This document shows, one piece after another, positions 9,301 through 16,725 of a stretch of 64,000 nucleotides of DNA (position 1 is the stretch's first letter; each line of letters begins with the position of its first letter). The notes beneath the pieces were generated by a model. That model saw only the letters and a list, made by a program, of their open reading frames with translations. It ran no database searches and was not told where the DNA came from. The translations under genes and the position numbers were made by a program. Origin of the DNA: Virgifigura deserti (GTDB lineage Bacteria; Pseudomonadota; Alphaproteobacteria; Dongiales; Dongiaceae); contig QOZR01000005.1 in NCBI GenBank assembly GCA_003576685.1, positions 1-64,000 on the forward strand, in the 5' to 3' direction.

Positions 9301-9451
9301 GCTGACTCTGAACGGGCAATAGGTTCTCGATCGACGAAGACTAATGGATTCTCCTGGCGCTGCGCGGAAACAAAACAGTGGCCAAAGGAAGACGCCGTTC
9401 AGGGCTGCAGAAATCGCCTATTGGTCGCAAGCTGCCTAGGATATCCTGTCT

Positions 9452-10492
9452 CTACGGAATGTTCTCGCAGGAGATGATTTCGAGGTTGATTGGCGGCACG
9501 CCTGCTAGAATCGGCATGGCGGCGCGCAGGTTGGAAAAGATCTGCAGCGTGTTGTGAACGATGATATCCGGGCTCTGGGTGATGACGATGTCCATCGTAC
9601 CGTCGATCAGCATCGCCCTTGTGTCCTCGGTAAGGCCGTGTCCGACGAACACCACGCCCTGCGCCCGTCCGGCCTCCCTCAGCGCCCGGGCGATGCCGTC
9701 CGACGAGCCGCCGATATTGTAGATCCCGATGAGATCCGGGTGATCGGCGAGCAGCACCTTGGCATGGTGGTAGTTCTCGGACCTGTCGTCGTGGCCTTCC
9801 CGCAGGCCGATCAGTTCCATCTCCGGGAACTGCTCATGCAGAAGGCTCATGAAGCCCATCTCCCGGTCCTGATGCGCGCGATAGTGCAGGCTGCCGGCGA
9901 TGAGCGCGATCTTGCCGCTGTTGCGGCGCGTGAAACGGCCAAGCAGATAGGCCGCGGTTCTCCCGCAAGCGCGATTGTCGAGGCCGACATAGGCGGCCCG
10001 CTCCGAGTTCGGCAGATCGGACACGAAGGTGACGACATGCTTGCCATCGGCGGCGAGTGTCGCAACTGCCTCCCGCACTGCCGGATGCGCCAGCGCCATG
10101 AAGGCGATACCGTCGGCGTTCCTGCCGTGCCGCTTGAGAGCCTCGGCCAGTCCGAAGGGGTCGAAACCCTCGATGAAATAGGACTTGATCCGCAAGTTGA
10201 AGGCCGACTGCCGGTCGTCGCTACTGCGGATCCGCTCGCCGAGCAGACGCAGATATCGGTTAGTGCCGGAAGGCAGAAGGAACACCAGCTTCATCGGACT
10301 CGGATGCAGCGCCCGGGCGAGAGCTTCCTTTGGCAGATAGCCATGCTCGGCGGCGGCCTCCAGCACCCGTTTCAGGGTCACCTCGCGCACACCGCCGCGA
10401 TGATTCAAGACCCGGTCGACCGTTGCGAGCGATACGCCGCTGGTGCCGGCGATATCGGCGATAGTCGGCCGCTTTGTTTTCGTCCTTGGCAT
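9452..10492 (-). CDS. LacI-family transcriptional regulator
   Basis: A 346-residue regulator. The LacI-type helix-turn-helix occupies about residues 8-30 (T-I-A-D-I-A, then S-L-A-T-V-D-R-V-L-N) with the hinge helix after it. A periplasmic-binding-like ligand domain spans about 60-340, with Y-N-I-G-G-S-S-D-G near the middle of the second lobe. The start is placed at M-P-R-T-K; an in-frame start six codons upstream is less likely. It is divergent from the TRAP/RuBisCO-like operon, so it probably controls that operon in response to the transported sugar acid or a product. Short direct repeats in the shared intergenic region are candidate operators. Confidence 0.88.
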   Translation of the reverse strand: MPRTKTKRPTIADIAGTSGVSLATVDRVLNHRGGVREVTLKRVLEAAAEHGYLPKEALARALHPSPMKLVFLLPSGTNRYLRLLGERIRSSDDRQSAFNLRIKSYFIEGFDPFGLAEALKRHGRNADGIAFMALAHPAVREAVATLAADGKHVVTFVSDLPNSERAAYVGLDNRACGRTAAYLLGRFTRRNSGKIALIAGSLHYRAHQDREMGFMSLLHEQFPEMELIGLREGHDDRSENYHHAKVLLADHPDLIGIYNIGGSSDGIARALREAGRAQGVVFVGHGLTEDTRAMLIDGTMDIVITQSPDIIVHNTLQIFSNLRAAMPILAGVPPINLEIISCENIP

Positions 10493-10517
10493 AGTGGAAC
10501 ATCCGATCAACGGCGAT

Positions 10518-10650
10518 GAAAGCCGTCAAAATCCCTCAAAAGCCATCAAGAGATACGCGTTGACCCGAAGAATAGACGCCAATAGCGTTCTTGGAAATCG
10601 GGGAAATAACCCGTGTCAAAGCTGCTCAGAACCACGCAAAAACCATCAAG
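10518..10650. promoter_or_regulatory. Three copies of a C/G-AAA-A/G-CC-A/G-TCAA repeat in the LacI/TRAP intergenic region
   Basis: Copies lie at 10518-10530 (GAAAGCCGTCAAA), 10537-10550 (CAAAAGCCATCAAG) and 10637-10650 (CAAAAACCATCAAG). They share orientation. The last sits directly before the GGAGG ribosome site of the TRAP binding protein gene. The region also contains the divergent promoters. Assignment as regulator sites is inference. Confidence 0.4.
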
Positions 10651-10660
10651 GGAGGAATTG

Positions 10661-11701
10661 ATGGCCACGTATCCATCCATCCTCGGATCCGTTTTCCGCG
10701 CGCGGCTCGGCGCTCTGGTCGGCGCAGCCTGCATCGCCGTGGCCACGGGGCTCGGCACGCCGAATCCCTCACAGGCCGCCGACCTTACCCTGCGCTATGG
10801 CCACATGAACGCGCCGACGAGCATCACCGGCATGCAGGCCGAATGGCTCGCGGAGGCGATCGCCAGGAACACCGGTGGCGAGATCGAAGTGCAGGTCTTC
10901 CCCTCTTCGCAGCTCGGCAAGCTGCAGGAACTCGCCGAGGCGGTGTCGACGGGAACGATCGCCCTGTCGCATAACACCGCCGGCGCGCTCGGCTCGCTCC
11001 ACGCCCCGTTCTCTGCTCTCGATACCCCCTTTCTCTATCGGGATCTCGACCATCTGATGAAGGTCACCGACGTGAACTCGCCGGTGATGAAGTCGCTGAA
11101 CGAAGGGCTGATCGCGAATGCCGGCGTGCGCGTCCTCTACGCCTTTTATTTCGGCACTCGCCAGTTGACTGCCTCTCAAGCAGCCTTGAGCCCGGCCGAT
11201 CTTGCCGGCGTCAAGATCCGCTCGATCCCCTTTCCGATCTATATGACGGCGGTCGAAGGCCTCGGCGCGGTACCGGTGCCGGTCGACTGGTCGGAGGTTC
11301 CGACGGCGCTGGCCACCGGCGTCGTCGCCGGTCAGGAGAACCCGGTCAATGTGGTGCTGTCGAACAAGCTTTACGATGTCCAGTCGCACATGATGTTGAC
11401 CGGCCACATCATGGGCGCCGAGGTGGTCGTCATCAACGAGAGCGTATGGCAGGACCTGACGCAGGCTCAGCGCGACGGCATCGCCGCGGCGGCCGAAGAG
11501 GTGCGGCAGAGGGCCTCGAAAGCGGTGGAGGCTCAGGAAGAAAGCGATCTGGAAGAACTCACCGGCTTGGGCATGACCGTCATCGGCCCGGAGCAGGGCC
11601 TTGAGGTCGATGCCTTTCGGAAGTCTGTAGGGAAGCTCGTAGGCGAGCGGTTCTCCGAGGAATATGGCGACCTGTATGAGATGATCACTGAAATCAAGTA
11701 G
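10661..11701 (+). CDS. TRAP transporter substrate-binding protein (DctP family)
   Basis: A 346-residue periplasmic binding protein. The signal peptide runs to about N-P-S-Q-A-A-D-L. The DctP fold is shown by L-R-Y-G-H-M-N near the mature N-terminus, the F-P-S-S-Q-L-G motif, and the arginine in G-V-K-I-R-S-I that binds the substrate carboxylate in characterised members. The start is set by GGAGG at 10651-10655; a GTG 16 codons upstream has no ribosome site. It is first in an operon with the small and large TRAP permeases and three enzymes. Because the enzymes resemble those for acid sugars, the substrate is probably an aldonate-type acid. Confidence 0.93.
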   Translation: MATYPSILGSVFRARLGALVGAACIAVATGLGTPNPSQAADLTLRYGHMNAPTSITGMQAEWLAEAIARNTGGEIEVQVFPSSQLGKLQELAEAVSTGTIALSHNTAGALGSLHAPFSALDTPFLYRDLDHLMKVTDVNSPVMKSLNEGLIANAGVRVLYAFYFGTRQLTASQAALSPADLAGVKIRSIPFPIYMTAVEGLGAVPVPVDWSEVPTALATGVVAGQENPVNVVLSNKLYDVQSHMMLTGHIMGAEVVVINESVWQDLTQAQRDGIAAAAEEVRQRASKAVEAQEESDLEELTGLGMTVIGPEQGLEVDAFRKSVGKLVGERFSEEYGDLYEMITEIK

Positions 11702-11775
11702 CGTCGCGCCGCCCGTCCTGCCGAAGAGTCGCCCGGCACAGCAGCCGTCCAAATCCTAGCAATCGGAGATCCGTC

Positions 11776-12282
11776 ATGGCGACCGCTCCCGGAACCATGC
11801 GCCCCGGAATCATGCGCCTCGAGCATGTTCTGCGCTGGGTTTCCAGCGCAGGGCTTGCGGTCGCCATGACGATGCTGGTCCTCATGACGATCCTCATCGC
11901 CCTGCAGGTCGCCTGCCGCAACCTGCTGGATATGGGCCTGCCCTGGGTGGACGAGTTGGCCCGCTTCGCCGGCCTGTGGGTCGTCTATCTGACGGTTCCG
12001 CACCTGCTCCTCGAAGGCCGCCACATCGCCGTCAATATGCTGATGGGGCTGTTTGGCGGACGGGCGCGCAAGCTTCTTCACGTTCTGAACGAAATCTGCG
12101 TGATCGGCTTCTGCGTCCTGCTCCTGGTCGGTCTGCAGACATTTCTGGAGCGCGCGGCGACCTTCTCCACGCCGGCGATCGGCATGCCGAATTGGGTCTT
12201 CTACCTGCCGATGACGATCGGCATGGGCCTCCTGACCCTGGTCGCCATCTTTCGCCTCGTCCGTGCGCTACGCGGCGCCTGA
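11776..12282 (+). CDS. TRAP transporter small permease (DctQ family)
   Basis: A 168-residue protein with four hydrophobic segments. It contains the family-typical stretch W-V-D-E-L-A-R-F-A-G-L-W-V-V-Y, found in DctQ subunits between helices 2 and 3. A GGAG site lies about 10 bases upstream. It partners the large permease that follows 21 bases downstream and the binding protein upstream, forming a sodium-driven importer in the inner membrane. Confidence 0.92.
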   Translation: MATAPGTMRPGIMRLEHVLRWVSSAGLAVAMTMLVLMTILIALQVACRNLLDMGLPWVDELARFAGLWVVYLTVPHLLLEGRHIAVNMLMGLFGGRARKLLHVLNEICVIGFCVLLLVGLQTFLERAATFSTPAIGMPNWVFYLPMTIGMGLLTLVAIFRLVRALRGA

Positions 12283-12303
12283 CCCCGAACGAGGTCCGCA
12301 TCC

Positions 12304-13581
12304 ATGACGACCCTCCTTCTCGCGCTGTTCGCCGTCACCATGCTGATGGGCGTCCCGATATCGATCGCCATGGGCCTATCCGCCGCGGTGGTGATCGTCC
12401 TCAACGACCTACCCGTCGCAGTCCTGGCCCAGCGTTCGGTCAACGCGCTCGATTCCACGCCGCTACTCGCCGTTCCGCTCTTCATCTTCGCCGCCAACCT
12501 TCTGAACGTCACCGGCGTGACCCGTCACCTGTTCGACCTGATCCGCATCCTGGTCGGACGGATCCGCGGCGGGGTCGCCCAGGTAACGGTGCTCGTCAGT
12601 CTGGTGTTTTCCGGGATATCCGGAGCCGCGCTCGCCGACATCGGCGCGCTCGGCAGCATGCAGATCAAGATGATGCGCGAGCGGGGGTATCGTGACGAAT
12701 TCTCCGCAGGAATCACGATGGCCGCGGCGACCATCGGCCCGATCTTTCCACCATCCATACCAATCATCATCTTCGCCACGGCAGCCAACGTCTCTGCCGT
12801 GAAGCTGCTCCTCGCCGGGATCGTCCCGGCGCTGATCATCACGGCGCTGTTGATGATCCAGATCGCTGTGATGGCCCGCCTCCAGAACCTGCCGCGCGAC
12901 GAGACCGTACCGAGCCTCTCGGAACTCGGCCGCCAATTTGCACTCAGCCTGCCGGCGCTGCTGGCGCCCGTCCTTCTGATCGGCGGCCTCTTGAGCGGCT
13001 TGTTCGGGCCGACCGAGGTCGCCGGTATCACTGTCGTCTACGCCATCCTGATCGGCCGGTTCTTCTATCACCAACTCAGCTGGACAGGCTTCGTCGGCGC
13101 GGCGCGGGAGACGGTCGAGGCAACCGCGAACGTGCTCTTCATCGTCGCCTCCGCGGCGCTGTTCGCCTGGGTCCTGACCATCGACCAGGTACCGGCCCGA
13201 GCGGCCGAACTGCTCTTGGGACTCTCGACCGATCCCATCGTCCTCCTGTTCATCGTCAACGGCCTGCTCCTGGTCGCGGGCATGTTCCTGGAGTCGATCG
13301 CCGCGATCCTGATCATCGCACCGATCGTCACCCCGATCCTGACCATGGCCGGCGTCGACCCGATCCAGCTCGGCATCGTGTTCGTGCTCAATCTGATGAT
13401 CGGGCTGCTGACGCCGCCGGTCGGCATGAGCCTCTATATGGTCAGCATCGTCGCCAAGATGCCGCTGCCGACGGTCGTTAGCGGCGTGCTGCCGTTCCTG
13501 ATTCCCCTCCTGTTATCGCTCCTGGTCGTGACGCTGGTTCCCGCCGCCTCGACTTGGTTGCCCGGTCTTTTGATGAAGTGA
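12304..13581 (+). CDS. TRAP transporter large permease (DctM family)
   Basis: A 425-residue polytopic membrane protein that carries the transport pathway. Family features include G-V-P-I-S-I-A-M-G-L-S near the N-terminus, F-S-G-I-S-G-A-A-L-A-D, F-P-P-S-I-P-I-I-I, and L-N-L-M-I-G-L-L-T-P-P-V-G near the C-terminus. The length matches the family. The gene is followed after 6 bases by the VOC gene, so transport and metabolism are linked in one transcript. Confidence 0.94.
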   Translation: MTTLLLALFAVTMLMGVPISIAMGLSAAVVIVLNDLPVAVLAQRSVNALDSTPLLAVPLFIFAANLLNVTGVTRHLFDLIRILVGRIRGGVAQVTVLVSLVFSGISGAALADIGALGSMQIKMMRERGYRDEFSAGITMAAATIGPIFPPSIPIIIFATAANVSAVKLLLAGIVPALIITALLMIQIAVMARLQNLPRDETVPSLSELGRQFALSLPALLAPVLLIGGLLSGLFGPTEVAGITVVYAILIGRFFYHQLSWTGFVGAARETVEATANVLFIVASAALFAWVLTIDQVPARAAELLLGLSTDPIVLLFIVNGLLLVAGMFLESIAAILIIAPIVTPILTMAGVDPIQLGIVFVLNLMIGLLTPPVGMSLYMVSIVAKMPLPTVVSGVLPFLIPLLLSLLVVTLVPAASTWLPGLLMK

Positions 13582-13587
13582 GGATAT

Positions 13588-14127
13588 ATGAGCAGGTTAC
13601 TCGGAGAGGTCCGACAACTGGGCTATGTCGTTGAAGACATCGAAGCCGCGATGGAGTTCTGGATCGACGTCATAGGCGTCGGACCGTGGTTCTATAACGA
13701 GCATGTGCCGATCCGGAATTACCGGTTCCGCGGCGAGGCCTTCGACGTTCACAACTCGGTCGCGCTGGCCAATTCCGGCCGCGTCCAGGTCGAGCTGATC
13801 CAGACTCGCAGCGACACGCCGTCGATGTATCGCGACTTCCTGCGCGCAGGACATACCGGTCTTCAGCATATCGCCTTCTGGACAGAGACCTTCGACGACG
13901 ACCTGGCCCGCATGGAGGCGCAAGGCTTCAAGGTCGAAATGAGCGGCGAGGTCGGTCAGAACGGCCGTTTCGTCTATTTCGACCGCCAAATGCATCCCGG
14001 CACCGTGATCGAACTCTCCGAAGTGCTCGGGCCGAAGGGCCGGATGTTCAAGATGATCCGTGACGCCGCAACCGGCTGGGATGGCTCCGACCCGATCCGC
14101 GACTTCCCGTCGCTCGAGGGGAACTGA
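13588..14127 (+). CDS. VOC (glyoxalase/dioxygenase superfamily) protein
   Basis: A 179-residue protein with two beta-alpha-beta-beta-beta modules. Putative metal ligands are Q10, E69, H94 and E142; glutamine in place of one histidine also occurs in methylmalonyl-CoA epimerase-type members. The module starts read V-R-Q-L-G-Y-V-V-E-D and G-L-Q-H-I-A-F-W. VOC proteins include epimerases, lyases, isomerases and dioxygenases, so the reaction cannot be read from the family. It sits tightly between the TRAP permease and the RuBisCO-like gene (gaps of 6 and 4 bases), which suggests a catalytic step on the imported acid or its oxo derivative. This is inference from position. Confidence 0.85.
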   Translation: MSRLLGEVRQLGYVVEDIEAAMEFWIDVIGVGPWFYNEHVPIRNYRFRGEAFDVHNSVALANSGRVQVELIQTRSDTPSMYRDFLRAGHTGLQHIAFWTETFDDDLARMEAQGFKVEMSGEVGQNGRFVYFDRQMHPGTVIELSEVLGPKGRMFKMIRDAATGWDGSDPIRDFPSLEGN

Positions 14128-14131
14128 CATC

Positions 14132-15415
14132 ATGAATCCGGGCAGCGCCGTCGTCGCGGAGTACCTGATCGAGACACCGCTGGAGCCGGCGCGGGTCGCT
14201 GAGATCATGGCCGGCGAGCAGAGCTGCGGCACGTTCACGCGCGTCGCCGGTGAGAGCGAGGAACTGCGCCGCCGCGCCGCCGCCGATGTGCTGCGCGTTG
14301 AGGAGATCGAGCCCAGCGCCCTGCCGAGCCTGCCGAGCGCCTATCTGGCGCGGCGCGGAGTCGAAGGTCCCTGGCGCCGGGCACGCGTCGAGATCGCCTT
14401 TCCGCTCGCCAATATCGGACGAAACCTGCCGACGCTTGCCGCCATCGTCGCGGGCAACCTCTACGACCTGGGCGAGATCACCGGGCTGCGGCTCCTCTCC
14501 CTGCGAATGCCGGATGCCTTCCGTAGCCGCTTTCCAGGGCCGGTGGCCGGGATCGGCGGAACGCGCGACAGCGTCGGCACCGGCCAGCGGCCGTTGTTCG
14601 GCACGATCATCAAGCCCAATCTGGGTCTCTCAGCCGAGGCGACGGCCGATCTGGTCGAAGACCTGTGCGAAGCAGGCGTCGACTTCATCAAGGACGACGA
14701 GGTCAACGCCAATTCGGATCATGCGCCGATCGAGGAGCGGGTGCCTGCGGTGATGCGGCGCATCCGCCGTCATCGCGATCAGACCGGCCGCACCGTCATG
14801 ATGGCCTTCAACATCACGGACGAGGTCGATGCCATGCGGCGCCATGCCGATCTGGTCGAGGCGACGGGCGGGACCTGTGTCATGGCGAGCCTCAACTGGT
14901 GCGGTCTGGCGGCGGTCGAGGCACTCAGGGCCGCTACGCCGCTCGCGCTCCACGGCCATCGCAACGGCTTCGGCGCCTTCGCCCGCGATCCGGCGCTGGG
15001 CATTTCCTTCAGGGCCTATCAGGCGCTCTACAGGCTCACCGGCCTCGACCACATGCATGTACACGGCCTCGGCGGCAAGTTCGCCGATTTCGACGAGGAT
15101 GTCGTCGATGCCGCGCGTGCCTGTCTTGAGCCGGTTGCCGTCGACGGCGCCGCGGACGATCGGGTAATGCCGGTGTTCTCCTCCGGCCAGTGGGCCGGCA
15201 CGGTCGCGGCCACCTGCGAGGCAGTCGCCGGCCATGACTTCATGTTCCTCGCCGGCGGTGGCATCCTGGCGCATCCCGATGGTCCGGCCGCCGGCGTCGC
15301 CAGCTTGCGACAGGCGTTCGAAGCCGTCGAAGCGGGTGTCCCAGCCAAGCACTATGCGGAAGGGGCACCGGAGCTCCGCCGTGCCCTCGACTTCTTCGGC
15401 CCGACGCTCGGCTAA
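14132..15415 (+). CDS. RuBisCO-like protein (form IV; OiaX/OiaT-like)
   Basis: A 427-residue member of the RuBisCO large-chain superfamily. Recognisable active-site blocks are G-T-I-I-K-P-N-L-G-L-S (K161 matches K175 of spinach; N163 replaces K177), D-F-I-K-D-D-E (K187, D189, E190 match the carbamylated lysine and Mg ligands), H276 and H311, S-S-G-Q-W (near S379), and F-L-A-G-G-G-I-L-A-H-P. The changed K177 makes true CO2 fixation unlikely. In D-apiose catabolism, RuBisCO-like enzymes next to a DUF1537 kinase decarboxylate or split 3-oxo-isoapionate 4-phosphate; the same pairing is seen here. The ATG used follows the VOC stop by 4 bases. Which reaction it performs cannot be decided from sequence alone. 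Confidence 0.88.
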   Translation: MNPGSAVVAEYLIETPLEPARVAEIMAGEQSCGTFTRVAGESEELRRRAAADVLRVEEIEPSALPSLPSAYLARRGVEGPWRRARVEIAFPLANIGRNLPTLAAIVAGNLYDLGEITGLRLLSLRMPDAFRSRFPGPVAGIGGTRDSVGTGQRPLFGTIIKPNLGLSAEATADLVEDLCEAGVDFIKDDEVNANSDHAPIEERVPAVMRRIRRHRDQTGRTVMMAFNITDEVDAMRRHADLVEATGGTCVMASLNWCGLAAVEALRAATPLALHGHRNGFGAFARDPALGISFRAYQALYRLTGLDHMHVHGLGGKFADFDEDVVDAARACLEPVAVDGAADDRVMPVFSSGQWAGTVAATCEAVAGHDFMFLAGGGILAHPDGPAAGVASLRQAFEAVEAGVPAKHYAEGAPELRRALDFFGPTLG

Positions 15416-15416
15416 G

Positions 15417-16700
15417 ATGGCGCCGCCCGAGATTACCTTCTGCGGCGACGACTTCACCGGCGCGAGTGACACGCTGGCGACCCTGGCGCGCGGCGGCCTG
15501 AAGGCACGGCTCTATCTCGACCCGCCCGGGCCGGAACGACGGGCGGAGATCGAGGCGTTGGACGCCGTCGGCGTCGCCACCGCCCTGCGCACCATGCCGG
15601 CGGCCGAGATCGCGATCGAGGCCCGGCGGATCGCCGAACGGCTCGTGGCGCTTCGGCCGCGCTTCGTCCACTACAAGATCTGCTCGACCTTCGATTCGAG
15701 TCCTGACATCGGCAGCATCGGCGCGGCGGTCGCTGCGTTCCGCCAACAGCTCGACACGCCCATGGTGGCAATCATCGGCGGACAGCCGAGCCTCCGTCGG
15801 CACTGCGTCTTCGGCACGCTGTTTGCCGCCAGCGGCGACGAGACATTCCGCATCGATCGCCATCCGGTGATGAGCCGCCATCCCGTGACGCCGATGGCCG
15901 AGGCCGATCTGCGCCGCCATCTCGCCTCCCAGGGTCTTGGCCCCATCGCGCTGATCGACCGCACCCTCATGGCGCAGGGGATGGGCCATGTGAGGGATCG
16001 CCTGACCGCCCTTCGCGCCAGCGGTGTGGCGCTCGCGCTGTTCGATATTCTCGACGCGGTGGACGTCGCTCTCGTCGGCGACGTGCTGCGGCGGGAGGCC
16101 GGTCCCGGGCCGCTTCTGATCGTCGGTGCGAGCAGCGTCGCTGAAGCGCTTCTCGCGGCCGCGGACAATCGCGCGAGAGAGGCGGCATTCGCCGTTCCGG
16201 CGACGAACGGGCCGGTTTTCGTGATGGCCGGCAGCCGCTCGCCGATAACGCAGGCGCAGATCGATGCGGCCGCCTCGTTCGAGAAGGTGGCGCTCTCACC
16301 CGCCCTACTTGGCGCCCGCGCGAGCGGCGGGGCGTTTCGCGCCGCCAGCGATCGATGCGCGGTACTGCTGCGGGAGGGAGCGCACGTTCTCGCCTTCGTG
16401 GAAGACGACATGGAGCACGGCCACTCGCGTCTGGAGATCGCAGCCGCCACGGCGGAGTTCGCAGCCCTTGTCGCAGCGGCGGCCCGGCCCGGCTGTCTCG
16501 CGATCGCCGGTGGCGACACCGCGAGCCTCGCGATCCGCCGGCTCGGGGTCGAGAGCATCTCCTATCTCGCCGACCTCGATCCGGGGGTGAGTTTGTGCTG
16601 CGCCCATGCGCCGGATCCGGCGCTCGACGGCATCCGGCTCGTTCTGAAGGGCGGACAGATGGGACGGGAGGATCTGTTCGATCGGCTGATCCAACTGTAA
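15417..16700 (+). CDS. Four-carbon acid sugar kinase family protein (DUF1537; OiaK-like)
   Basis: A 427-residue kinase. The N-terminal substrate domain opens with G-D-D-F-T-G-A-S-D, the hallmark of the family, and continues with H-Y-K-I-C-S-T-F-D-S-S-P. The C-terminal nucleotide-binding domain carries G-S-R-S-P-I-T-Q-A-Q and I-A-G-G-D-T-A-S. Relatives phosphorylate erythronate, threonate or 3-oxo-isoapionate. Pairing with a RuBisCO-like gene points to the last of these (OiaK). The ATG lies one base after the preceding stop; longer upstream frames overlap the RuBisCO-like gene and are not used. It is the last gene of the TRAP operon and converges on putA. Confidence 0.88.
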   Translation: MAPPEITFCGDDFTGASDTLATLARGGLKARLYLDPPGPERRAEIEALDAVGVATALRTMPAAEIAIEARRIAERLVALRPRFVHYKICSTFDSSPDIGSIGAAVAAFRQQLDTPMVAIIGGQPSLRRHCVFGTLFAASGDETFRIDRHPVMSRHPVTPMAEADLRRHLASQGLGPIALIDRTLMAQGMGHVRDRLTALRASGVALALFDILDAVDVALVGDVLRREAGPGPLLIVGASSVAEALLAAADNRAREAAFAVPATNGPVFVMAGSRSPITQAQIDAAASFEKVALSPALLGARASGGAFRAASDRCAVLLREGAHVLAFVEDDMEHGHSRLEIAAATAEFAALVAAAARPGCLAIAGGDTASLAIRRLGVESISYLADLDPGVSLCCAHAPDPALDGIRLVLKGGQMGREDLFDRLIQL

Positions 16701-16725
16701 GGCCAAACCACCGGTCACAACCCGA

